The notes beneath the pieces were generated by a model. That model did not search any database. It saw only the letters and a program-made list of their open reading frames with translations, and had not been told where the DNA came from. From Strigamia acuminata (taxonomy: Eukaryota; Arthropoda; Chilopoda; Geophilomorpha; Linotaeniidae): a stretch of DNA of 64,000 nucleotides. Within the stretch, counting starts at the first letter, position 1; each line of letters starts with the position of its first letter. The position numbers and the translations under genes are program-made. Where the stretch lies: contig OX442314.1 in NCBI GenBank assembly GCA_949358305.1, positions 59,839,369 to 59,903,368 of the forward strand, in the 5' to 3' direction. Below are positions 28,068 through 37,145 of the stretch, one piece after another.

Positions 28068-30935
28068 ATGGAGCTCCGAGACACATGGGGAGCGCTCAGC
28101 CCCGCATGCATAGTGCGAGCGGGCATATATCGAGGCGTACTGCCCGATTTTCTGCGCCGCTGCTTTGGCGAAGATGCGAAGCCATACCGCCTGCGCGTAT
28201 TATTTTCGCGCGCCCTCGCCAAGCGTTGGGTTAACGATTGTACACTCCTGGACGCGTTCCCGGAGTCGGTGCGAAACGTCGTCGCTGCAGAGCTCGCTCG
28301 CATCGATGACCCGAAGTCACCAATCTTCCACCCGGCCCTGTCGAGACAATACTCCGGCAGGCCGGCGGAGGAGCATGTGTTGTTCGCGTGGCAAGCGGCC
28401 GAGACCGAGGAGGCCCGCGAAGAAGTGTATCAACACTACCGCCAGCAGCTAATCGACACTGCGCCGGCGGTTGCAGAGCGGATTTTGCAAGACGACGGAA
28501 TGAGCACCGCCGATATACATCTGTGGTGCGAGCAGATTCGGCAGGGAGAAGTTACGCCACAGTGGCGACCGAGAATGGGGATTCTCACGTCACAAGCTGA
28601 AATGTGGCAACTCCACTATTTGGGAATTCTCGGCCCCAAATATAATTTCCCAAGGAAGCGCAAGCGCTCCAAGGGAACCGGGGGCAGCGAATCGCGCTCC
28701 CCGGGACGGTCGAAGAAACAGTGCGTCGAACAGCACTCGACCGTCAACGATGGAGCGGGAACGTCAGCGCAGCCACCGCGCGACCCCGCGAATTACACCA
28801 GACCAAGGGTGTTCGTCAACCGTCAGATGAAAGACGGTAAAGAGACTCGAGAAGTCTGGATTTCGGGTGACGAAGAGCGAGTCTCTCGTCCCCGTGTCGG
28901 CAGACATCCGCTAACTCATCGTGAGCAGCGGAAACGAGACCGCAAAGAGCGGTATTTCGCTCGCTGCGAGGCGCGAGGAATTCCCCTTCCCGAACACGCT
29001 CTCAAAGCAATCGAAGCGAAGGAAGCGAGAGAGGCACGATCGAAGTCGAGTGGCCGATCTTCCGGGGAGCGTCGCGTCCTAGCGCCAGACACGCGGGACC
29101 TTCGCGAGATCATCACCCAGATGAAACGCAAGAAATTGTCTCGTTTCGACCCCGCGATGCAGTTCGCTCGCAAGATGGGCGTCGTCGAGCATGGTACCGT
29201 GATTCCACACGAAGTGGCACGGTGGTTAAGCGAATATGTCAATTCGCGACCGCGTGTAGAAAACGCGCCTACGGCCGTCGTTCCACCGACGAGTACTGTA
29301 AGCCAGCTCCCGGCACTCCAAGTCACGCCGACTGGAGTGCAAGCGACGCTGCCACCGCCAACACAACAGTCTTTGACGTTGCTGTTGCCGACGCAGTCAT
29401 CAACGTCGCAACCGTTGCCAGCACAGCAGTCCCTGACGCTGCCGCCGCCGACACAGCCGCTGCCGCCGCCGACGCAGCCCCCGCCGCCGCCGCCGCCGAT
29501 GCCGGGTTCGAGCACTACGCCGAACTTGGCCGTCGACGACTCGGTGATGTTGCCCGTTCACCAGAGCATTGCGCGGGAATGCCATAACGCCCGATTCGGA
29601 GAATATTACCCGAGCAAGGCAAGACACGACCGCACCGCGATGTGGTATGAACAGCGTGACGAAAACGCACGGCTGGCTCGAGAAGCAGCCAATCCATCGA
29701 TCGAAGAGCTCTTGGCCTTCGCATTTGTGATGGAGGACCCGAGGGCCGCCGCCGCTGCTCTGCAGGGCGCCGACGTCACTCAGCGCCATTTCATCGAGTG
29801 GGGGATTTCGATGATGCGGCACCACTCGCGCGCGTTCGCTGCAGATCCTGATCGCAGCAACCCTGTAAATCGGCGCAGTCTACAGCTGGCTTTGACGAAA
29901 ATCATGGTCCAGTTATTGACCCCCTCGCTCTTTGGGGTCGGACGACAGGCGATGGCCTGTTGGTCCGTAGTAGACAGAGAGGGTGTGCAGATACCTCGCG
30001 CACTCGTTGGAGAATGGAGCGCCATTCTCCCCAACCCGGCGATGACTCGCTTCGAGCTGACCCGGGACGTGGTGAACCCCGAATGGGAGGGGTATAAGTT
30101 GCGGAGCATGGCCTTCCGCCACGCCGTTACCACGTGGGAGCCAACACCGTCAGCGCAGTCACACGCAATGATGGTCACGAGTGAAGAGCCGATGGAGAGC
30201 GACGCCGCCTCTTCGACTGCTTCACGTGGAGCCCCAACTCCACCTCCGCCGCCGCCACCGATGCCACCAGCGGCGACGCCACAGACACCCGTCCTATCAA
30301 ATGCGGCGGGTAAGCCTAGACGCCTGCTATGCCGGACGCCGCCAACGATGTCCGCCGCTCGCCAGAGCCTGACGCCTCCCGCAGCCCAAGAAGCGCAGGA
30401 AGAGACTGTCCAGCAGGCAGTGGTTTCGAAGAGCGCCAAGCCAGCGAAAGCGGCGAAGCCTCCGACAAACTACTATGAGAAGTTGTGTGACGAGTTCTCT
30501 CAGCTGTCGATGACGACGGCGACGCGCAAATTCATCCTCGCGCAGAGAGACAAGGGGAAATCGGTATTCGTTTGGCTACACAACCAGGTGCGCCAGACCA
30601 CCGATTTGATCCTCCATCAGCGTTTGCTGAGGGCCCACCGTGCGCCTCGAACGGCCGCGGAGGCGAACGCGATCCGGCACACCAATTCCGGGTTTTCGGC
30701 GTTCATTCCGCGGGTTTGGCTGCATGAGAGGAGACGTGCCCCGTACGAGCCAGCCGGCGGCCACGCATTGTGCTTCATTTCCGAGCACGAGGACCCCCGC
30801 GACCAGTCTTCAGCCTTGGTTGGAGATCTGGTTTTGCCGCCCGGCGTTGTGCCGCCCGGCGCTGAGCCGCCCGTCCCTGGAGTGAGTTTCGCCCAGGCGA
30901 TGGATCCAGCGTCGGGTCCCAGCAAGAAGGATTGA
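28068..30935 (+). CDS. ORF3 of element B: 955-residue protein of unknown function
   Basis: I choose the ATG at 28068, directly after a strong splice acceptor; the same frame is open upstream to 27681 through AT-rich sequence that I regard as intron. The first ~220 residues look globular (TWGALSPACIVRAGIYRGVL; VLFSRALAKRWVND; EEHVLFAWQAAETEEAREEV). A basic cluster, PRKRKRSKG, could be a nuclear signal. The middle is Arg-rich and Pro-rich, with poly-Pro runs near 29470-29505 and 30240-30262. A second helical region follows (EELLAFAFVMEDPRAAAAAL), then a Lys/Ala linker and a C-terminal domain (YYEKLCDEFSQLSM; FVWLHNQVRQTTD). No signal peptide, fusion peptide, transmembrane segment or protease motif is evident from the chosen start, so it is not a usual env. 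It ends 39 nt before the 3' LTR. Confidence 0.8.
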   Translation: MELRDTWGALSPACIVRAGIYRGVLPDFLRRCFGEDAKPYRLRVLFSRALAKRWVNDCTLLDAFPESVRNVVAAELARIDDPKSPIFHPALSRQYSGRPAEEHVLFAWQAAETEEAREEVYQHYRQQLIDTAPAVAERILQDDGMSTADIHLWCEQIRQGEVTPQWRPRMGILTSQAEMWQLHYLGILGPKYNFPRKRKRSKGTGGSESRSPGRSKKQCVEQHSTVNDGAGTSAQPPRDPANYTRPRVFVNRQMKDGKETREVWISGDEERVSRPRVGRHPLTHREQRKRDRKERYFARCEARGIPLPEHALKAIEAKEAREARSKSSGRSSGERRVLAPDTRDLREIITQMKRKKLSRFDPAMQFARKMGVVEHGTVIPHEVARWLSEYVNSRPRVENAPTAVVPPTSTVSQLPALQVTPTGVQATLPPPTQQSLTLLLPTQSSTSQPLPAQQSLTLPPPTQPLPPPTQPPPPPPPMPGSSTTPNLAVDDSVMLPVHQSIARECHNARFGEYYPSKARHDRTAMWYEQRDENARLAREAANPSIEELLAFAFVMEDPRAAAAALQGADVTQRHFIEWGISMMRHHSRAFAADPDRSNPVNRRSLQLALTKIMVQLLTPSLFGVGRQAMACWSVVDREGVQIPRALVGEWSAILPNPAMTRFELTRDVVNPEWEGYKLRSMAFRHAVTTWEPTPSAQSHAMMVTSEEPMESDAASSTASRGAPTPPPPPPPMPPAATPQTPVLSNAAGKPRRLLCRTPPTMSAARQSLTPPAAQEAQEETVQQAVVSKSAKPAKAAKPPTNYYEKLCDEFSQLSMTTATRKFILAQRDKGKSVFVWLHNQVRQTTDLILHQRLLRAHRAPRTAAEANAIRHTNSGFSAFIPRVWLHERRRAPYEPAGGHALCFISEHEDPRDQSSALVGDLVLPPGVVPPGAEPPVPGVSFAQAMDPASGPSKKD

Positions 30936-30961
30936 TCGCTCCGAACACCGGCGGTCAGAGC

Positions 30962-30974
30962 TGGGAGGGGGACG
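30962..30974 (+). promoter_or_regulatory. Polypurine tract of element B
   Basis: TGGGAGGGGGACG directly precedes the 3' LTR and is the likely plus-strand primer. It is short and interrupted by C near its end. Confidence 0.6.
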
Positions 30975-31970
30975 TGTGGTGACCCGACTGGGGTGGGGCA
31001 CGAAGAGTTTCTCTCGTGGCCTACATACGGGTAAAGAAGGGGAGTCGCACGCGCGCCTCCCTTCCCTCAGAGCATTGACATCCAGTCAATGGACGGGCGT
31101 CTGCCCTGGGGGAGTGGGGGAGATTCGTCTTCTCCACTATTGGGTGGCTTTAGTCACCTGTCACCCCCCGCTTTGTGCAAAGGAATTCGCCTTGCACTGA
31201 GCGGGCAGAACCAACACAAAAATCAACCAAGATACACGTAAAAGCCAAACGTCCTAAAACGATCAAGCCTAAGTACAAAGACTTCAGGAGTGACCTAGGA
31301 CAAGGGACTTTCAACGTGAGTACGATTGATTTGTGTTAACCTCCGCAGAGTAACCTGCGAAACAAGATTACCACACTATTTTAGCAAGCCAGCTAGAAAT
31401 AGTAAACCTACTCCAATTTAGCGAGTTGTGCAGACAAACGGTCGCACAAGCCTAAATTGCAGTAACCACGACGAGCGTTCCCGCCGCTGTGTGTATCGCC
31501 GGGAACCACCAAGCGTCCGCCGCTGTGTGATCGCCGGACACCTACAAAAAACCCTAAACCTAGACAACAGACCAGAAGTAAGACCTTTCAGGCATTCACT
31601 CGCGCCCGACCAGCGTGAGCCCGAAGGACCGAACGAGAAACGTGAGACGAGGACGCCATTCATTGCCACGCCGGCCCAAGACGACACCACGTTGCCACGC
31701 GGACGCCATCTTGGATCCACAGCGACAAAGGACGACCTCGACCAGTTTCCCGCCAACTTCACACCCCTTTCCTTTTACCTTTTTATTCCCTTACATATTT
31801 TATTCCCTTTTAACTGTATATTCCCGTATAATAAATACATTTATTATATTTACCTTTTACATTGTCTTGCCGTGTTACATTATTTGGGTAACCGCTTGAG
31901 TAAAGCGGTATTGCGAGATCAGAGAGTGACTCATACCACGTATCAGCGACAGACCGAGTTGAGCGCGACA
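30975..31970 (+). mobile_element. 3' LTR of element B
   Basis: 996 bp, same length and ends as the 5' LTR at a constant offset of 12,521. The translations of all open frames are identical between the two copies. The GGTT duplication follows at 31971-31974. Confidence 0.95.
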
Positions 31971-32337
31971 GGTTGCTCGAATTTATACAGAAATAAGCAA
32001 GCCTAACTGACAAAAGGAAAGCACTAATAAGCTATTTTAAAATTTTAAAATTAATTATGTGAGATAACAATTACAAGTAGTTCTTTAACCATTTCAACGC
32101 ATTTTGCTCCGTAAGCTAGAGTTAAGTAAAAAAGACATTGTCAAAGTAGAACTTTGTTGGCTGAGGAAGTTTATTTTTCATGCAAATAGTCTGAGTAAAA
32201 AAGTGTAGCACTACACTTGGTGATTATCCTGTTCAAACCTTACTCTGGAACCCATGTAATTTGATATCTCATGACATATGACATCACAACTTTGTTCACC
32301 AACATGACTGCCTGCAAGAAAGCAACAATAGTGTGTA

Positions 32338-32412
32338 GTGGTGGCCCAGTGGTTAAAGCAATGAACTAGGAATTTTTCCACACAGGTTCAAATCCTGATG
32401 TCTGTGAAAATT
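32338..32412 (+). repeat. tRNA-like SINE head
   Basis: An A-box-like TGGCCCAGTGG (32343-32353) and a B box GGTTCAAATCC (32386-32396) are spaced as in tRNA genes. The acceptor stem does not pair, so this is more likely a SINE head or tRNA pseudogene than a working tRNA. Confidence 0.5.
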
Positions 32413-32463
32413 TTACTTTTTAGACTTCTAAACCTGATGTTTAGAGAGTCTCATGAAACGGTT

Positions 32464-32500
32464 CTGTCTGTCTGTCTGTCTGTCCGTCCGTCCGTCCGTA
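32464..32500 (+). repeat. CTGT/CCGT tetranucleotide microsatellite
   Basis: About five CTGT units are followed by four CCGT units. The downstream sequence is ordinary non-coding. Confidence 0.9.
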
Positions 32501-32599
32501 CGCATCCATATCTCAAAATCTATAGCAGGTGGAGACAAACGGATAACAGCAATAAATTCAGCGTACCTGAATTAGTATCCTAGGATCTTTTCACAATTT

Positions 32600-33660
32600 T
32601 CCGACCTCCGGTTGAATTAATAAACACGATTTTGTACACTTTTAGCCGTAAAATAATACTACTTCCGTCCGCGCACCGGAAGTTGTAATATTGTACTAGC
32701 GCCACCTAGCGGATCCCGTGATCCATGAAATCTTCGTCGCAATACGTTTTTTTTTTTTTTTATAACGACGGGAATGCGAAGCTAATGAAACGTTCGTTGT
32801 ACGCGATCTGTTTACATCCCGGCGCCGGCGTATTAGGCACATTTGCCGGCGTTCTGGGCGAGGAAGGTTTTGGACAATCTTTAGGAAAGGTTTGTGGTTA
32901 ACCATTTGTGGATAACCATTTGAATGATTCGAAATTGGTTGTTTTGTGTCGTTAATTTATTATTATTTCAGTTCGATGGTGATACGAGACGTAACATTAA
33001 GCAGTGCCGCAAATCAAAGTTTGATTTAAGTTTTGATTTGGGTTTCTTTAATATATTGAGGTAACAAACTATGGAAATTTCTCTTGGGTTTTTTTTTTAA
33101 TTAGGGGCAGGGTTTAGAAGTCTAATATGTAATGCTTCCCTGCATTACAAATCCCTGCTTGTTTTTTCTTTATTTTTAGCAGTAAAGTTAATGTTTGTTA
33201 CTCCGTATTTTATATTTGAGCCACTACATCAGTGAATTACGACCACCTTGTACCGGAACGGAGTATAATTAGTGAGTAAATAATAAATTGACTACGTGGT
33301 CACTGATCCCCGGGCCACGTAGCAATATCCGCCCCGGGTGTCACCCATGTTAGCTACGCCACTGGATGGAATAGTAATCGTACGGAAGCTGCATGTATGT
33401 ACAGGTCATTTTGACTTCCTGGAAGTAAATAAATGTTGATTTTTGCCGTTTATATCGATTTGTTTTGCCGCAGTGGTTTCTATTTACCTTCACGCCAATC
33501 TTGTCGTCTCCGGGAACATAAAACCCCCAACTTGGTGTTTAGAATAAGTCGAAATTGAATATAAATATCTGAAATGGTGAGAAAGGTTACATTAAGTGCG
33601 TAATTTTGTTTTCATTCAATTAAATTTGAGACCTTGTAGAGGTCCGTATTTTCCGGTTTT
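32600..33660. other. Mostly non-coding; one LTR end at about 33290-33324
   Basis: A CpG-rich patch near 32800-32870 carries a short open frame and possible splice sites, too weak to call a gene. At 33292-33322 there is CTACGTGG and its complement CCACGTAG, the terminal palindrome of the element A LTR family with a compensating change, followed by CA; this marks an old LTR end. The rest shows nothing I can support. Confidence 0.35.
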
Positions 33661-33728
33661 CCTTTAAAATAGTGCTTCTGACATCTGGCGACGGATTTTT
33701 GCCACCCACAATCCAATGCGCTCAAAAA

Positions 33729-34007
33729 ATGGCAGCGAACGGTAATGTCGAAGACGAGCTGCGTGCACAGATTAAACGCCTTAGTGAGGAGAATGAATCA
33801 TTAGTAGCACAAGTGGGCATTTTGAATACACGAGTGGAAACTTTAAATCACCAAGTAGGAACTTTAAATCGCCAAGTAGAAAGTTCAGAACCACAATTGG
33901 GAAGTTTAATAGATCAACGAGCGAATTTAATTATCCGGATGACAACTTTATTGAATGGGGGGAGGGGGGTGGACAGAAGCTTTCTTAATAGCTTAAAAAA
34001 CCCATAG
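33729..34007 (+). CDS. 92-residue coiled-coil ORF, likely gag start of a retroelement
   Basis: An ATG in good context (AAAAAATGGC) opens a protein with heptad repeats of Leu/Val (VGILNTRVETLNHQVGTLNR), a clear coiled coil. About 45 nt upstream is ACA-TC-TGGCGACGG, which looks like an LTR end and primer binding site. A diverged copy with the same start context lies on the minus strand at 61040-61416. It is followed directly by an LTR-like fragment. I take it as a truncated gag or accessory ORF of a short retroelement; a cellular origin is possible. Confidence 0.4.
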   Translation: MAANGNVEDELRAQIKRLSEENESLVAQVGILNTRVETLNHQVGTLNRQVESSEPQLGSLIDQRANLIIRMTTLLNGGRGVDRSFLNSLKNP

Positions 34008-34011
34008 AGAT

Positions 34012-34405
34012 CAGTTCTCCTCGAGCTCTCACTCTGGCTACTGCCGACTAGTTAATAAGCTTAGATTGGCTGTTGCTCAGATTCTTCAGAAATCCATTTA
34101 CACGTTATCCTTATTTGTTTATTTGAAACTTAGCTGTTTTGATTGAATTTATGATAAATTAGCATACTTTAGTTTTATATTTTATTTGTATAAAACTTAC
34201 CAGTATATAAACTTATAACAATGCAAGCTCTTGTAACACTTCATTGAATAAGTTTACACCAGACATTTGACATTACTCAAATGGTCTGAGATACTCTTTT
34301 AATAAATAAAGTCTATTTTGATATAACTTAAGTCCAAGTCATTTCTAGCATAAAACATAATAAAACGTTACGTGATTTGCAATCCCTAAAACCACTTAAC
34401 AATAC
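34012..34405 (+). repeat. Decayed LTR fragment (family of 9408-9770)
   Basis: This shares block order with 9408-9770, including AATAAAGTCTATTTTG near 34303-34320, and ends with GTTACGTGATTT...CCACTTAACA (to about 34404), a decayed form of the terminal palindrome of the element A LTR family. Confidence 0.5.
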
Positions 34406-34578
34406 CTAACATTTCGGACAGCAGTTGTAAAATAGCATTTTATTTCTTAATGAGGGTCCTTCTGTAATTCAATTAGGGCTGGCACTTTTCGCGGGCACAA
34501 GTCCCACGCTTGCTTGGGGACGCAATGTGTTGGGAAAATATTTATATTCATTTTTATTTCCTTAATAATTGTTTTTAG

Positions 34579-34773
34579 AGATCCTCAGAGTTGGAATTGA
34601 CAAGGCCTGCCTACAAAAAAAAAGGTAAGAAACAATTTGTTTTATTTTGTGCAAATTTAAGAATTTAGTAATTTATTGTAAATAGTGGAAGAGGCCATGC
34701 AAGCCGAGTCGTACCAAGATTCAACACAAGACATTAAGGCAGAGGATAACTCAACACCAAGTAAAGAAAGCCA
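34579..34773 (+). CDS. Two candidate exons of an unidentified gene
   Basis: Exon 34579-34624 follows TTGTTTTTAG and ends at AAG/GTAAGA. Exon 34686-34773 follows TTGTAAATAG and ends at CCA/GTATGT. The phases match (one nt plus two nt). The readings are RSSELELTRPAYKKK and EEAMQAESYQDSTQDIKAED. The product is hydrophilic and unrecognised. Downstream, a Harbinger-like element sits in what would be the next intron. A third open stretch at 35865-35897 continuing at 36765-36835 has similar acidic composition. It may be a cellular gene or the gene of the dispersed repeat. Confidence 0.3.
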
Positions 34774-34797
34774 GTATGTTATAAAATTTGTTTCTTA

Positions 34798-35517
34798 AGC
34801 TAAGTACACATGACCTGATTCCTTGCACGGAATGATCACTTTCCGTGTATGGCCGAAAGTTTGGGTTAGTGTGGTACACATGGTTCCGCTTACCACACAT
34901 GGAAACTTTCTGGCAACCGAAATTTTATTCTTTTCGGCAGTAATGGTGCACGGAATAGCTTGAATTGTTTCCGTGCACAAACAGATTCTGAGTACCCAGA
35001 ATGCATTGTGGTAATGCGATCAATCGTCATCGTACACAAGGTGGAGGTGGACACTGAATACAAAGACAGATAATACTAATTTATTTTATCATTTATTATT
35101 AATTTAAAAATACAACAATCTATTTATTTTGCACAATCAAACTACAGTCAAAACTCTTTCTAACGAATCGCAAGGAACCGAAAAATCGATTCGTTATAAC
35201 GAGAATTTGTTATATCGAATTTTTTTTAACATGGTGTTCTATGGCCAGCCAACCAAACCAGTCATTTTTAGGTATTCGTTATATCGATAATTCGTTATAT
35301 CGCGATTCGTTATAAAGAGTTTCGACTGTACAACATTTTTTAAAAGTGGTCGCCATTTGTATTTACAACACGTGCGCGGATTGTGTGTACCAAACAATTT
35401 CCGCACACGGAATGACACAGCCAAACACACAGGCGGAATCATTTCGTTTGCGGTGTGACAACCTGAAATTTTAGACTCTGAATATTCAGAGTCTGAAAGT
35501 CTCATGTGGACTTAGCT
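34798..35517. mobile_element. Harbinger-like MITE with TTA duplication
   Basis: The ends AGCTAAGT and ACTTAGCT are inverted (16 of 17 positions with the next bases, CACATGA). TTA flanks both sides (34795-34797 and 35518-35520), the duplication expected for PIF/Harbinger elements. It has been interrupted by a pogo-like MITE at 35145-35328. Near the right end is a perfect palindrome, AGACTCTGAATATTCAGAGTCT. No coding capacity. Confidence 0.65.
35145..35328. mobile_element. Pogo/Tigger-like MITE nested in the Harbinger-like MITE
   Basis: 184 bp bounded by TA on each side, with inverted ends CAGTCAAAACTCTTTCTAACG and CGTTATAAAGAGTTTCGACTG. The CAGTCgAAnCTC-TTATAACGAA pattern is typical of pogo/Tigger elements of the Tc1/mariner superfamily. 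Internal repeats of CGTTATATCG. Confidence 0.8.
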
Positions 35518-35897
35518 TTACACCAATCTGTTAAAACTTCTGTAAGCACAAAACTTAAATTTGTAATTGGATTTATTTCTGCAAAAATGTTGTGTTACAC
35601 ATTATAAGTACCGTATTGTATGTTTCTGCCAATTATTGTATAAAAATGATAACACATTGTAATGTTTCATTCTACAATAAACATCTCAAACAACTGAAAC
35701 AATTCATGATATATCTCTCTCTAAGCATAAATATTTTGATACCTCAGATAAAAACGCGGATGAAAGACAGCAACACCCAAATGGCTTTCATTTAATTAAT
35801 GTGTGTGACATCACCAAATGTGCAACTTCAGTTTGATGTTTAAACGCGTCTGACACTGAATCATTTGCAGCTGATGCGAGAGCAGAAGACTACGCTA

Positions 35898-36762
35898 TAG
35901 TCTGCGCACGGTATCTTGATGCTAAATTCGTACTGCGCATCCCATTCTGCGCAGACGATTTTCTAATTCCAGTTGTTATTTTGCAGTTTTACTATTCAGC
36001 CTATTATTAGGCCTAATATTCCTAAAGTAAAGTAAATAAACAATGGTATTTTGGTATGGCATTTTGGTATGACATTTTGGTATGGTATTTTGGTATGGTA
36101 TTTTTGTATTTTGGTATGATATTTTGGTACGGTATTTTGGTATTTTGGTATGGCATTTTGGTACCATTGGTACCAAATATATTTTGGTATTTTGGTACGG
36201 TATTTTGGTACAGTATTTTGGTATTTTGGTACGGTATTTTGGTATTTTGGTACGGTATTTTTGTATTTTGGTACGGTATTTTTGTATTTTGGTACGGTAT
36301 TTTTGTATTTTGGTACGGTATTTTTGTATTTTGGTACGGTATTTTTGTATTTTGGTACGGTATTGTGGTACCAATGGTACCAAAATATATTTGGTACCAA
36401 TGGTACAAAAATACCATTATACCGTTGTTTATTTACTTTATTTTAGGATTATTAGGCCTTGGTACCATTGGTACCAAAACATACCTGGTACCAATGGTAC
36501 CAAAACATATTTGGTACAAATGGTACTAAAATACCATACCAAAATACCAAAATACCGTACCAAAATACCGTACCAAAATGCCATACCAAAATGCCATACC
36601 AAAATACCATACCAAAATACCGTTGTTTATTTACTTTAATTTAGGATTATTAGGCCTAATTATTGGCTTAATACTGCAAAATAACAACTGGAATTAGAAA
36701 ATTGTCTGCGCAGAATGAGATGCACAGTACGAATTTAGCATCAAGATACCGTGCACAGACTA
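35898..36762. mobile_element. Foldback-type element with GGTATTTTGGTAC repeats
   Basis: Inverted ends of about 165 bp (TAGTCTGCGCACGGTATCTT against its complement at the right) match at roughly nine of ten positions. TA flanks both sides (35896-35897 and 36763-36764). The interior is an array of GGTATTTTGGTA units on the left and of the complementary TACCAAAATACC on the right, so nearly the whole element can fold into one hairpin. A third copy of the inner end lies at 36420-36460. All open frames here are artefacts of the repeat. Confidence 0.85.
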
Positions 36763-36839
36763 TAGTGAAGATACATATGATGAATCTGAAGTGCAACAGC
36801 ATGAGAATGATACCCCACCAACAATACGAGAAGGAATGT

Positions 36840-37145
36840 TGTATCAATTATCAGTGCAAATGCCACATTGGAATGGGAGTTTCACGATACCAAGGCCAAG
36901 AGATGAAAATGCCACATTCGTGTGGGACTGCAGTCTTACAATACATATTCTTGTAAATGCTACATTCATAATGGAATGCGGACTTACAATACAGAAATAT
37001 CAAATTCAAGGAATATGAAAAGTGAAAAGATGTGTCAGAAATATTCAAATGACCAGAGCTCTCTTCTGGTTCCACTGAGACGGGTTAAGTCATCAGTTTA
37101 TCCAGGAGTGACCACGTGGAGGTAGAGAGTTGGATTTTACACCCC
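36840..37145 (-). repeat. Dispersed repeat: tandem units plus 95-bp core
   Basis: Units such as AATGCCACATTCGTGTGG and GACTGCAGTCTTACAATAC are followed by the core at 37050-37145 (GACCACGTGGAGGTAGAGAG). Same order and orientation as at 14190-14465. Confidence 0.7.

Larger units (their letters stand above)
18454..31970 (+). mobile_element. Complete 13.5-kb Ty3/gypsy LTR retrotransposon B
   Basis: The element starts TGTGGTGACC at 18454 and ends GCGACA at 31970, flanked on both sides by GGTT (18450-18453 and 31971-31974), a 4-bp target duplication. Both LTRs are 996 bp and I saw no difference between them, which points to a very recent insertion. In order it holds a primer site, gag, pol in the -1 frame, a small basic ORF, a short acidic exon and a 955-residue ORF3, then a polypurine tract. 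At 13.5 kb it is about twice the usual gypsy length; the excess is a long Gag N-terminus, the 1.4-kb pol-ORF3 interval and ORF3. Confidence 0.97.

Noticed and set aside
32740-33064. Possible two-exon gene (ATG near 32787, donor near 32889, acceptor TTATTTCAG near 32971)
   Set aside because: Both readings are short, unrecognised and lie in a repeat-rich CpG patch; splice sites alone are not enough.
33200-33270. Tiny Stowaway-like MITE (TACTCCGT...ACGGAGTA)
   Set aside because: Only six matching bases besides TA over 66 bp; could be chance.
35976-36640. Several open frames of 100-185 codons on both strands
   Set aside because: They are translations of the GGTATTTTGGTAC repeat in every frame (repeats of YFG, QNTKI and similar) and have no composition of a real protein.
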